NCBI GenBank assembly: GCA_963841105.1
Contig: CAWJCB010000001.1
Location: 248,001-312,000, forward strand
Length of the DNA: 64,000 nucleotides
DNA from: VAZQ01 sp963841105
GTDB taxonomy: Bacteria > Pseudomonadota > Alphaproteobacteria > Rhizobiales > Xanthobacteraceae
Direction of reading: 5' to 3'
Positions within the stretch are counted from its first letter, which is position 1, and every line of letters starts with the position of its first letter. Under the pieces are notes generated by a model. It searched no databases, was not told the origin of the DNA, and was given only the letters and a program-made list of their open reading frames with translations. The position numbers were made by a program, and so were the translations under genes. Below, one piece after another: positions 6,821 to 16,172 of the stretch.

Positions 6821-9526
6821 ATGGATCGACCGGTGTCGATGCGTCAGAAACGATTGCTATTGCTGGGCAGCTCCGCGCTGATGCTGCTGTATCTTGCGGG
6901 AGTCGCAGCTGCGCAGACGCCGCCGGATTCTGCCCCGGCAACCACGACACCGCCCGCAGGTCCTGCCCCGCATCCACCTGGGCCGCAAACGCCGGCGCCG
7001 GAGTTTCCTCCTCAGACCACTCCGAAGCCTCAGACTACGCCGACCCCTCCCGGCACCACCCCCATTTCCCCCATCACTGTGACCGCGCCACCGGCGCCGC
7101 GCGCCCCGCCGCGACTGCTGCCCCCTACGGCGACTCCAACTCCGACCCCTCCACCCGAGCGAGCGACGCGGGCGCCAACTTTCCCGCAGCGTACGGCGGT
7201 ACCGTCCACTCCGGCCGCCGCAGCCCCGACGCAAACCCAAATATTCGATCAACAACGCGACAATATCTTCGCGCCGGTTGGCGCGGCATCAACCACCTGG
7301 AGCCGCGAAGCCATTGAAGGGCTGCCGCAAGGAAGCAACACTCCCTTCGAAAAGGCGCTGCTGCAATTTCCTGGCGTTTCGCAGGATTCGGCGGCAGAGG
7401 GAAACTATCATTTCCGCAACGAGCACCTGGAAAGCTCTCTGTCTTTCCGCATCAACGGCATCCTGCTGCCCGACACAATCGGCGCCTTCGGTCAATTCCT
7501 CGACCCCAGCTTCGTCGGCAGCTTGAGCCTGATCACCGGGGCGCTCCCCGCCCAATACGGCTATCGCACCGTGGGTGTTGTCGACATCAAGACCGCGGCC
7601 TTCGACAACAGCGGAGAGATCGGTGTCTACGGCGGCAGCAGGCAGACTCAAAATTACAGCATCCAATACGGCGGCAAAACTGGGAGCACGGAGTATTTCT
7701 TCGCCGGCCGGTTTTTGGAGAACATCCTGGGAATCCAGAATCCAACCCCGCTTCTGAATGCCGTCCACGATTACACCAGCCAGGATCGAAGCTTTGCCTA
7801 TGTATCGACCATCATCGATCCCACCACGCGATTGAGCTTCATCGGCGGCACATCGACAAATAGATTTCAGATTCCGAACGTCCCCGGGCTATCGCCGAGC
7901 TTCACCGCCTTTGGCAACACCTACTTCCCTTCCGCGCTGGTCGATGAAACGCAGGTCGAGAAATACAAGTTCGGGGTGCTTGCATTGCAGAAATCGGTGA
8001 ACGACGTTGACCTTCAGCTCGCCTATTTCACGCGCACCAGCTCCATTCAATTCACGCCCGACCTCATCGGCGACCTCATGTTCAACGGAGTGGCGACGAA
8101 CGTGTACCGCAGCAGCGTCGCCAACGGCATCCAGGGGGACGGCGCCTTGCGGCTCAACGAGGCGCACACGCTGCGTGCCGGCATGTTCGCGAGGATGGAG
8201 AAGACGACGGTCTCCGGCGTGAACGCGTTGCTGCCGATCGACTCGGTCACCGGCAACCAGCTCTCTGATATTCCCTTCCAGGCCATCGATACCAGCGTGC
8301 TGCTCGGCTGGCTCGGCGGCGTCTACCTTGCGGACGAATGGAAGCTCACGGATCGGCTGACCTTGAGCACCGGGATGCGGTTCGACCAGATGTGGCAGTA
8401 CATCAACGCGAACCAGCTCAGCCCGCGTATCGCCTTGACCTACAATCCATTTGACAACACGACGTTCCACGCAGGCTTCGCCCGCAACTTCTCGCCGCCG
8501 GCGCAGGTGATTGCGGCGCCGGCGAACACCGCCCTGTTCTCCAGCTGCCCGCCACCGTTACCCGCGGGCTGCACCACGGTCCAGGCGCCCTCGGCGCCTC
8601 CACCCTATTATCCGATGCAGCCCGAGCGCTCGAATACGTACGACATCGGGGTGGTGCAGAAGGTGCTGCCGGAGCTGGAGCTCGGCGCCGACCTCTACCT
8701 GAAAATGACGAGAAACCAGATAAACCAGGGGCAGTTCGGCGCTGCGCTGGTGTTGAATGGGTTCAACTACGAGAGAGGCATAAATACCGGCGTCGAGCTC
8801 AAGGCCATCTATACGGACGGGGACCTGCGCGCGTATGCGAACCTGGCTTGGGCCACTCAACGCGGGAACAATGTCGTCACCAACCAGTATCTCCTCGATG
8901 CGGACGAATTCGCATATACCCGAAACAATTGGGTCTATGCCGACCACTCCCAGGTGTGGACCGGATCGGGGGGAATATCCTACTTCTGGTACGGTACCCG
9001 ATTTTCCGCCGACTTGATCTACGGCAGCGGCCTGCGCTCAGGCTTCGCCAACACGGATCACCTTCCATCGTATGCGCAAGCCAACACCGGGATGTCGCAT
9101 GAATTCGACATTCCGGGTTGGAAGCCGGTCACCTTGCGCTTCGACGTCGTCAATGTTCTTCGACACCAGTTACGTGATCAAGGATGGGACCGGCATCGGC
9201 GTGTTCGCCAGCGCGTTCGGGCCTCGCCGCGGCTACTATTTCGGTCTGTCGCAGAAGTTCGGGCCGGGGGCCTCCGCCAGGAAGCCCGCCGCCGCGACGC
9301 CGCGCGTCTCAAAGCATCCGGATCAGTCCATCTGGACGTGGACTGGATTCTACATGGGCGGGCACGCCGGATACGGCAGCAGCAAATTCAACACCGACAT
9401 GTTCGCCAGCGACGGGCTGGGAAATCCGCTGTCGGCGTCGAGCTTTGCCACCAAGCACGTCGGCGCTTTGGGGGGCGGTCAAATCGGCTACAACTGGCAG
9501 CACGACATCTGGGTGGCGGGTTTTGA
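6821..9526 (+). CDS. TonB-dependent outer membrane receptor, C-terminus out of frame
   Basis: Outer-membrane active transporter that takes energy from TonB to import a ligand, here probably a metal chelate. From ATG 6821: signal peptide (MRQKRLLLLGSSALMLLYLAG...AQ, about residues 7-35), a very Pro/Thr-rich linker, a TonB-box-like ITVTA, a plug domain (SREAIEGLPQGSNTPFEKAL; YGYRTVGVVDIKT) and then the 22-strand-type barrel to DVVNV. At about 9158 one extra base shifts the frame; the true continuation FDTSYVIKDGTGIGVFA, then ...YYFGLSQKF is in the +1 frame, and residues after about 779 are nonsense. ATG 6839 or TTG 6755 are other starts. It lies in a cluster with DUF2946, FmdE and PCu(A)C proteins, pointing to copper. 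Confidence 0.85.
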   Translation: MDRPVSMRQKRLLLLGSSALMLLYLAGVAAAQTPPDSAPATTTPPAGPAPHPPGPQTPAPEFPPQTTPKPQTTPTPPGTTPISPITVTAPPAPRAPPRLLPPTATPTPTPPPERATRAPTFPQRTAVPSTPAAAAPTQTQIFDQQRDNIFAPVGAASTTWSREAIEGLPQGSNTPFEKALLQFPGVSQDSAAEGNYHFRNEHLESSLSFRINGILLPDTIGAFGQFLDPSFVGSLSLITGALPAQYGYRTVGVVDIKTAAFDNSGEIGVYGGSRQTQNYSIQYGGKTGSTEYFFAGRFLENILGIQNPTPLLNAVHDYTSQDRSFAYVSTIIDPTTRLSFIGGTSTNRFQIPNVPGLSPSFTAFGNTYFPSALVDETQVEKYKFGVLALQKSVNDVDLQLAYFTRTSSIQFTPDLIGDLMFNGVATNVYRSSVANGIQGDGALRLNEAHTLRAGMFARMEKTTVSGVNALLPIDSVTGNQLSDIPFQAIDTSVLLGWLGGVYLADEWKLTDRLTLSTGMRFDQMWQYINANQLSPRIALTYNPFDNTTFHAGFARNFSPPAQVIAAPANTALFSSCPPPLPAGCTTVQAPSAPPPYYPMQPERSNTYDIGVVQKVLPELELGADLYLKMTRNQINQGQFGAALVLNGFNYERGINTGVELKAIYTDGDLRAYANLAWATQRGNNVVTNQYLLDADEFAYTRNNWVYADHSQVWTGSGGISYFWYGTRFSADLIYGSGLRSGFANTDHLPSYAQANTGMSHEFDIPGWKPVTLRFDVVNVLRHQLRDQGWDRHRRVRQRVRASPRLLFRSVAEVRAGGLRQEARRRDAARLKASGSVHLDVDWILHGRARRIRQQQIQHRHVRQRRAGKSAVGVELCHQARRRFGGRSNRLQLAARHLGGGF

Positions 9527-11531
9527 AACCGACATCACTTTCCAGCACTATCGCACGGCAACCGGCTTTCTGTGTCCGGCAGCGGTCTGCAATCCCGCCG
9601 TCGCCGGCTTCGACGCACCTGTGAGCCTGATCCAGCAGCATAACCTCGACTGGTTTGGGACGTTGCGGGGGCGCGCGGGTATTGCTGTCACCCCGAGTGT
9701 GCTGGCCTATGTGACTGGTGGCCTCGCTTATGGCGAGATCGAGCACCTGGGCCTCGTAGCCGGCTCCGATGGCGTCGCTCCCAATGACGTCGCCAACACG
9801 TTCGTGAGCCGCGCGCTGCGCGCGGGCTGGACAGCGGGCGGCGGCATCGAAGCGCGTCTTGCCGGCAATGTGACCGGCAAGATCGAATACCTACACATGG
9901 ATTTCGGCTTCGACAAAGCGCAGGCGCTTCTAACTCAGAATGCGACTCCGATCGGCGTCAACTTCAATTCCCGCATCACGGAAGACATTGTGCGACTCGG
10001 CATCAACTACAAGTTCGATCCGTATGCGGGCTATGCACCCGACAGCAAGGCGGCGGCCGCCATGTCCGAGGCGCGCAGGCCGCGGGTGATTTACAAGGTG
10101 CCGGTCGCAGCGGTGTGGACCTGGACCGGCTTCTATTTCGGCGCCAATGCCGGTTACGCCGGCGGCAAGCTCGATGCCGACACCTTCATCGGCTCGCTGG
10201 GAACCCCACTGGTGGCGACCAGCTCGTCCTCCAAGCTCAACGGCGGGACCGGCGGCGCGCAGTCCGGCTATAATTGGCAGGCGGGCATGTGGCTTGCGGG
10301 AGTTGAAACCGACATCCAGTTCTCAACCCGGCGTGTCGGCGCAATCTTCAACGCGCCGGTGACGCTAAGCGCCAATCAGAGCCTTGACTGGTTCGCAACG
10401 GTCCGCGGTCGGCTTGGTGCGATTGTCATGCCGGGCTCCGCCGCCTATTTGACGGCAGGTTTGGCGGTCGGCGCCATCGCGCAGTCCGGCACGATTCCCG
10501 GCGTCGCCTTCGACGGTAACGGCAATCCGTTCCCCAACCCCATGGATTTCATTCATCGCACGACCAAAACGGCCTTGACGATCGGCGGCGGCGTCGAAGT
10601 GCGCCTTGCCGGCAATGTGACCGGCAAGGTCGAATACCTGCACATGGATTTTGGCAACGCTTCAACGTTGGGAACCAACACTCCGGATTCCCCGCCCATT
10701 GCGGCGGCCGTCAATTCCCGCGTCACAAACGACGTCGTCCGGCTGGGGATCAACTACAAGTTCGATCCAAACGCCGAAGCGCCCGTCTACCAGCCGGCAA
10801 GGTCCGCGCCGGTGAACCGGCGGCCGGCCATCGTCACGGACCCGCTCAATGGGCTGTGGACCTGGACCGGTTATTATCTCGGCATCAATGCCGGCTACGG
10901 TTGGGGCAAGTCGAATACTGACGCTTTCTTCAATGACAACACCATCCCTGCGTTGTTCGCGACCGCCTCCACCTTTGCGCTCAAGGGTCAGGTCTTCGGC
11001 GTTCAGACCGGCTACAATTTCCAATTGGGAAATTGGGTGTGGGGCATCGAAGCGGACGCTCAACTGAGCGGACAGCGTAACAATCCGAAGTTCATCTGCC
11101 CCGGTACGCTCTGCAACCCGGCGGGGCCGGTGATCGCGAGTTTCGACCAGGATCAGCTGGTGGAATGGTTTGGAACCTTGCGCGCGCGCTTCGGCGCAGC
11201 GGTTACTCCCTTCGCGCTCCTCTACGCGACGGGCGGGGCGGCCGTTGCCGGGCTGATCACCGCAGGGAATGTCTTTGGCTACGATCCTGGCGGTAACCCG
11301 ACCACTAATTCATTCAAGAACATCACCATCAATGGGGGCTGGACGGTCGGCGGCGGCATCGAAGCTCGGCTCTGCGGCAACTGGACCGGGAAGATCGAGT
11401 ACCTGTACATGAATTTCGGCTCGATGACGACCAATCTGAACAATCAGCAGATCATGACCCTGACCGCCGGTTTCAATTCGCGCATCACCGACAAGCTCGC
11501 CCGAGCGGCCATCAATTATAAATTTGATTGA
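9153..11531 (+). CDS. TonB receptor C-terminus fused to three tandem Omp25-like beta-barrel domains
   Basis: This frame first supplies the end of the TonB receptor barrel (FDTSYVIKDGTGIG ... YYFGLSQKF), then about 740-base units three times over: barrel 1 at about 9333-10019, barrel 2 at about 10114-10767, barrel 3 at about 10857-11531. Each starts WTWTGFY/YY with GxNAGYG and ends with NSRITxDxVRLGINYKFD (third: KLARAAINYKFD), the pattern of the eight-stranded Omp25/Omp31 porin-like family. Short Pro/Ala linkers (SKHPDQSI; RARPRVIYK-type) join them. If the one-base slip at 9158 is an error or is bypassed, receptor and barrels form one protein of about 1,570 residues. ATG 9153 is only a formal start. 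Confidence 0.8.
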   Translation: MFFDTSYVIKDGTGIGVFASAFGPRRGYYFGLSQKFGPGASARKPAAATPRVSKHPDQSIWTWTGFYMGGHAGYGSSKFNTDMFASDGLGNPLSASSFATKHVGALGGGQIGYNWQHDIWVAGFETDITFQHYRTATGFLCPAAVCNPAVAGFDAPVSLIQQHNLDWFGTLRGRAGIAVTPSVLAYVTGGLAYGEIEHLGLVAGSDGVAPNDVANTFVSRALRAGWTAGGGIEARLAGNVTGKIEYLHMDFGFDKAQALLTQNATPIGVNFNSRITEDIVRLGINYKFDPYAGYAPDSKAAAAMSEARRPRVIYKVPVAAVWTWTGFYFGANAGYAGGKLDADTFIGSLGTPLVATSSSSKLNGGTGGAQSGYNWQAGMWLAGVETDIQFSTRRVGAIFNAPVTLSANQSLDWFATVRGRLGAIVMPGSAAYLTAGLAVGAIAQSGTIPGVAFDGNGNPFPNPMDFIHRTTKTALTIGGGVEVRLAGNVTGKVEYLHMDFGNASTLGTNTPDSPPIAAAVNSRVTNDVVRLGINYKFDPNAEAPVYQPARSAPVNRRPAIVTDPLNGLWTWTGYYLGINAGYGWGKSNTDAFFNDNTIPALFATASTFALKGQVFGVQTGYNFQLGNWVWGIEADAQLSGQRNNPKFICPGTLCNPAGPVIASFDQDQLVEWFGTLRARFGAAVTPFALLYATGGAAVAGLITAGNVFGYDPGGNPTTNSFKNITINGGWTVGGGIEARLCGNWTGKIEYLYMNFGSMTTNLNNQQIMTLTAGFNSRITDKLARAAINYKFD

Positions 11532-11900
11532 GACGCAGCGTTACCCCAAGTAGATTATGGCGCGCCACTTGGGTTTGGGTCACGGACGGCCTAGAAGTTG
11601 CATCCAAGTTGAGTCCGGTGCTCATTCGAGAACAGTCGTAAGCGAGACGAGGCGGCACTCACACTTTGTGCCAGCTGTGGGCGTTTGATTGCATCCCCGA
11701 CAGGCACGTGCGCCTCACCGGAGGGTTGCACATGACCCGCTAAGAACGCTCCATCGCCACACTCCGTGACACCGGGGGCGGCAGATGGGTGGGGCGGCGA
11801 GCCAGACCACGGCCAAAAGCTGCCTGCTGCCCCTGCAACAGTGGAAAGTGAGCGTAACTGCGAGCCATGGGCCAGCCGGCCAGGACGCGGGCGAAGATAT
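11532..11900. other. Intergenic region with an inverted dispersed repeat
   Basis: About 370 bases between convergent genes. It contains the repeat at 11613-11668 and otherwise no gene or clear terminator that I can see. Confidence 0.5.
11613..11668. repeat. Dispersed inverted repeat, copy 2
   Basis: Reverse complement of 4122-4176 with a few mismatches (GTCCGGTGCTCATTCGAG ... ACTCACACTTTG). Both copies are non-coding. Confidence 0.65.
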
Positions 11901-12398
11901 TCATTTCATTGGCGTCACATCAAATAATCCGTCCGCCTTCATCACTGCCTCGTATCGACCACGGGCATCCAACGTTTTGTTCCAATCAGCCAGCTTCGGA
12001 AGCCAGCTGACAGCCACCGTATATTTCATGGATTCGCCGGTCTGCTTGTGACGGGTGATGATGACGGCCATAGCGCCCGCAGAAGCCTTGCCGGATACGA
12101 CCTGTAGCGTACGCTGCCCTACACTGGCTACCGTGGCGATTGCCACGCCATCGGCCACGCAGCCACAGGGGGCCTTGTCGCTGTCGTAATAGATGACGGT
12201 CACCTCCCGTGCCTTCGCATTGAGTCGTTGAAGGGCATCGAGACCAATCCGAATACCGACGGGGATGAAGGCGCCAAAGCCGCCGTGAACGCGAGCGCCA
12301 AGTGCGAGCCATTCATCGGGTGTCTCGGCACGTGCGGCCGTTGCAAGTCCGCTCACGGCGGCAAGTAACGCGGCCAGCAGCAAATTCAATCGCATCAT
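11901..12398 (-). CDS. FmdE-like periplasmic protein (formylmethanofuran dehydrogenase subunit E domain)
   Basis: A 165-residue secreted protein. Residues 1-24 are a signal peptide (LLLAALLAAVSGLATAARA). The FmdE-type domain follows: EWLALGARVHGGFGAFIPVGIR with its conserved His/Gly-rich start, then CGCVADGVAIAT and ASAGAMAVIITR. In other bacteria periplasmic FmdE-domain proteins bind metals or haem-like groups through this His/Cys set; the substrate here is inferred only from context. It follows the copper-chaperone gene by 42 bases on the same strand, so the two are likely co-transcribed. Confidence 0.85.
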   Translation of the reverse strand: MMRLNLLLAALLAAVSGLATAARAETPDEWLALGARVHGGFGAFIPVGIRIGLDALQRLNAKAREVTVIYYDSDKAPCGCVADGVAIATVASVGQRTLQVVSGKASAGAMAVIITRHKQTGESMKYTVAVSWLPKLADWNKTLDARGRYEAVMKADGLFDVTPMK

Positions 12399-12439
12399 TT
12401 TGAATGCCTCACATTTGCAAGGAAAGGCATGGGGGCAGC

Positions 12440-13311
12440 CTAATGAGCCGGCGAAGCTCCGCCGATTGGCTCCACGCGATATTCGATCGCGACGGTGCCA
12501 GCCTTCTCGAACGTCAGGGTGCCCTTGATGGTCTGGCCTGCGGCGTAGCTACCTTGCAGGTCCATCCCCATGATGTGATAGCCGCCGGGCTTTAGCTCAA
12601 TGGATTCGCCCGGCTTGATCTCAATGCCGTTTGTCATCGGCCGCATCTTCATGACATTGTCGGCCATCGTCATCTCGTGCACTTCGAAACGCTGCGCTTG
12701 ATCAAGAGCGCCGCCGACGAGTCGATCGGCTACCTTACCTGTGTTCGTGATCTTCATGTAGCCACCGGCGACTTGCGCGCCACGCGGCGTCGCGCGCAGC
12801 CACGGCGCCTCGATGACGAGATCACCGGCCTTGAACTTCGCAGCCGCCGATGGCGTTTGTGCCTGCGCCTCCTTCCGCAGCGGCGGATGCTGCGGGTGCC
12901 CGGGCGCGGCATCCATCATCAAGGTGCCCTCGAATTTGGCGAACAGCGCGAGCCGATCAGGAGGGATCCCGCGCTCGGCTTCGGCGAGTTTGTCCGCCAC
13001 CGCAATGGCATCGGCCTGCGACATGCCGGCGTGACGGAGCGCTTCCGCCGATCTGATACCATCACCGCTGCACAGGATCAGCGACCACGTGCCATTACGG
13101 CTTCGAAATAGTGCACGGCCGCCCATAGCGGCCTGCGACAAGCCAGCGTGGCGTGGCTACCTGCGACGACAACAGGGTCCACGACAAGTCGGGAATCGGG
13201 TCTGTCGAACGTACCATGCAGCAACTGGCGGATGGAATCCTCGTCCGAAACGGCAAAGGCCGCCGCGGTCCAGTGAAGTGCGATGATGACTGCGGTGATT
13301 GTCTTCAGCAT
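12440..13311 (-). pseudogene. Copper uptake-associated domain fused to PCu(A)C copper chaperone, frameshifted
   Basis: Periplasmic copper chaperone of the type that delivers Cu(I) to cytochrome oxidase. The first frame (from 13311; also ATG 13326) gives the signal peptide MLKTITAVIIALHWTAAAFA and the start of the copper-uptake-associated domain (DEDSIRQLLHGTFDRPDSRL). At about 13141 one base is missing, GCTTGTCGC instead of GCTTGGTCGC, and the second frame (12440-13141) resumes GGRALFRSRNGTWSLILCSG. The PCu(A)C domain lies at the C-terminus with its metal-binding set HEMTMADNVMKM ... GGYHIMGM. Restored length is about 290 residues. The two domains are usually separate genes in Bradyrhizobium, so the fusion is notable. 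A sequencing error would make it an intact gene. Confidence 0.85.
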
Positions 13312-13568
13312 CGGTGTCTCCTTCACAGCCTAATGCAGGCCAGCATAGACGGTTGAGCGTGCATATCTCGCCGGCAGGGTATCGGACGCGGCCATAAGCG
13401 TCACGTCTTACCTCACATCGAAGTACGGTAGTCAATCAGGCCGCTAATTGTTGCTGTCCCTACCTGTCGATAAACGGATTTGATGGTAGAATGAGCGGTC
13501 GACGAACATCGATCGTTGAGACCAAAAAAGTTTTCGGAAATTCTGCGGATATGCGCGCGGATCCGGCG
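13312..13568. other. Intergenic region, nothing recognised
   Basis: Upstream region of the copper-chaperone operon, so it should hold its promoter. No gene-like frame is visible. Confidence 0.4.
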
Positions 13569-13860
13569 CGCGGTTCCGGCGCCGATCCGCCCAGAGATTT
13601 AAACCCCTATCCCTTGCGAACGTGCTGCTTGGCAAAGCGTAGCGCTGGTTTGCCGTGGCTTGCTCGGGTCCTGATGCCGTACGGCATGCCGATCATCGTG
13701 AGTACCTTTGTCTCTGGTCGTTTCCAGGGCTTCTTCCTAAAGTAAAACGCGCCCGCCGCGGAGACGGTCTCGATGATGGGGAGTTCAGGTCCGCTTTTAG
13801 CGAACTGCGGTAATTGAAACGAATCGGGGCCCGAACTGAGCAGGTCGCGAATTGACCCAT
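13569..13860. repeat. Dispersed repeat, copy 2
   Basis: Second, fuller copy of the element at 5846-6093, in the same orientation. It carries an internal segment absent from copy 1 with the palindrome GCCGTACGGC. On the minus strand a frame reads FRKKPWKRPETKV and GMPYGIRTRASHG; such GIRTR-containing frames recur in rhizobial genomes as spurious translations of repeats or antisense tRNA, so I do not call a protein. Confidence 0.75.
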
Positions 13861-13990
13861 CTCGGACCAAAGGGACTGCTTTTTGTTGCATGCACACCCA
13901 CTGATCCACTCCAAACCTGCATACCTAGTCCGTGATCAGTTGGCCTTGGGTAACCCGCTAGCGCTGTAGTAGCAGAGGAATGGGTACACC

Positions 13991-14759
13991 ATGACTGGAA
14001 CAATTAAGCTTCATTACACTGCCATCTGCCTATCCACTGTTGCGCTCCTGTTCGCAGTCCGCGATTTGCCGGTCGACGCCTTCGCGCAGGATGCCTCATC
14101 CCCATACGCCGCGATCGTTGCTGCGGCGGATCGCACCGACGCGGACCGGCAGACAGATCAGCGCAGAGACCCCTTAAAGCTCCTTGCCTTCGCGGCGCCG
14201 CAGCTCGGAATGAAGGTGCTGGATATGGGCGCCGGCGGCGGTTACAGCACCGAGCTCATGGCGCGCGCGGTGGCGCCTAACGGCGTCGTCTATGGGCAGA
14301 ACCCCGCCGACATTGGCGAGCGCGCCAAGGCAAGATTTCGAGGCGCGACTGAAAACACCGGCGGGACAGAATATCGTGAGCCTGGTGCGGCCCTTCGACG
14401 ATCCCGTTTCCGCCGACGTGCGCGATTTCGACCTCATCACCTTTCTCTTCTTCTACCACGACACGACCTACATGGCGGTCGACCGCGCGGAAATGAACCG
14501 CAAGCTCTATGCCGTGCTCAAGCCAGGTGGTGCGCTCGTGATTGCTGATCATTCCGCGAAACCGGGCGACGGCACGTCGGTTGGCAAGTTGTTGCACCGG
14601 ATCGAAGAGGCTGCGCTGCGGCATGAAGTTGAAGCGGCCGGCTTCAAGCTTGTCGCGCAAGGCGATTTCTGGCGCCATCCCGAGGATACGCGCGACTTCT
14701 CGATCCAGCCGCCGCCCGGCAAGCCGGTTGACGAGTTTGTCCTCAAGTTTCAGAAGTGA
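13991..14759 (+). pseudogene. Secreted class I SAM-dependent methyltransferase, frameshifted
   Basis: First frame: signal peptide (about residues 1-35, ending VDAFAQ), then the SAM-binding motif VLDMGAGGGYSTELMARAV. At about 14343 one extra base (GATTTCGAGG) shifts the frame; the second frame continues EARLKTPAGQNIVSLVRPFDDP, then FDLITFLFFYHDTTYMA and VLKPGGALVIADH (motif post-I/III). The restored protein is about 255 residues. Periplasmic location for a SAM enzyme is odd but typical of this family. A paralogue with the same kind of damage is at 61596-62320. Substrate unknown. Confidence 0.8.
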
Positions 14760-14846
14760 ATGGGATGGACCTCTCCAAGCTGACAATCGGCTTCGAGCAA
14801 AGCAAAGTCGATTGAGGACCATCAGGGTCTGCCTCGCAGGAAGCTC

Positions 14847-15834
14847 ATGCTCGGCATCAGGCGGCGCAGGTTTATCTCGTTTCTCGGCGCGGCGGCGGCA
14901 TGGCCGGTCGTCGCGCGGGCGCAGCAAGCGAGGCATGTGCCGATTATCGGCTATGTCGCGCCGACCAATCCTCTGATCCCAAGCCGGAGTACGGGCGCAT
15001 TTTTGCAGCGGCTGCGCGAACTCGGCTGGATCGAGGGCCAAACAATCACAATCGAGTTCTCGTTGGGCGGCCGGACGCCCCGAACGACTCGACGAGATTG
15101 CCGCCGAGTTCGTCCGGCTCAAAGTCGACCTGATCGTCACGTCATCAACTAATGACTCCATCGTAATGAAGCAGGTGGCACCGCAAATCCCGATGGTCTT
15201 TGCAGTGTCAGGCGATCCGGTCGGCTTCGGCTTGGTCGCAAGTCTGGCGCGGCCGGGCGGCAACGTTACCGGTCTTTCGATCCAGACGACCGATTCAGCC
15301 GGTAAGCGGCTCCAATTGTTGCGTGAGATCGTCCCTGGTCTCCATCGGTTGTCGATCCTAGCCAATCCCGGCAGTGCCAACGTCATGCTGGAGGTGACCG
15401 AGGTTCAGGCAGCGGCCCGGACGTTCGGCCTCGACGTTGCAACCTCGGAGATTCACCGAACCGCAGATGTCGATTCTACGTTCGAGTTGCTCAAGAGCCG
15501 GGCGGATGCGCTGTACGTCGTTTCTGACCCGCTTGTGAACGCGAACCGGATACTCATCGGCACGTTGGCGCTCAGAGCGCGGATGCCGATGATGTGCATG
15601 TTTCGAGAACTCGTGGAAGCGGGATGCCTGATGTCCTATGGACCAAACCTGCCCGACCTGTACCGTCGCGCCGCTGAGTTCGCCGACAAGATTTTGCGCG
15701 GGGCGAGGCCGAGCGATATCCCAGTCGAGCAGCCGACCAGGTTCGATCTCGTCTTAAACCTGACAACTGCCAAGGCACTCGGCCTCGTCGTCCCGCCAAC
15801 GCTGCTCGTCATCGCCGAAGAGGTGATCGAGTAG
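14847..15834 (+). pseudogene. PF04392-type ABC transporter substrate-binding protein, frameshifted
   Basis: Periplasmic binding protein of the large rhizobial PF04392 ('ABC_sub_bind') family. It starts at ATG 14847 behind AGGAAG, with a Tat-like signal RRRFISFLGAAAAWPVVARAQQ split over the N-terminus and then VPIIGYVAPTNP. At about 15060 one extra T breaks the frame (expected FRWAAGRPERLDEIAAEF); the following frame covers the rest, from VKVDLIV to the family ending LGLVVPPTLLVIAEEVIE. Restored length is about 329 residues. No permease or ATPase gene is beside it, as is common for this family. Ligand unknown. Confidence 0.85.
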
Positions 15835-16172
15835 CTGAAAGAAAACGGTAAATTGCTGCACTGCCGTCGAGGTCCGGAATTGGCACACAGCGGGCCACAG
15901 CATATGCGACGGCATGTCCGCAGCTGGCGAAAGCTGACAAGCGACTGTGGAGTGGGACTTCGCTTTTTGACCCGAGGCGGACATGTCCGGCTGCGGTAAA
16001 TCACCCCCTGACCGGACAACTTGGTTTAGCCTAGCCTCGTCGTCGCCTTGTCGGTCTGGCGGGCTCAGGCTTCACCGGGACGGTGCCGCTGCAATGACTT
16101 TTAAGCTTGCTGTTGTTTCCTCCCCTCTGGACGCGGGGGGAGGGCCACTTCAGACGTCAGAGGAGACCAAAC
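15835..16172. other. Intergenic region, nothing coding
   Basis: About 340 bases with short palindromic tracts such as GCGGACATGTCCGGC near 15975 but no gene-like frame. It precedes the methyltransferase gene and should hold its promoter. Confidence 0.4.

Noticed and set aside
13600..13700. tRNA-like segment in the dispersed repeat (frame with GIRTRASHG)
   Set aside because: No cloverleaf could be drawn: the T-arm and acceptor do not pair. Treated as part of the repeat only.
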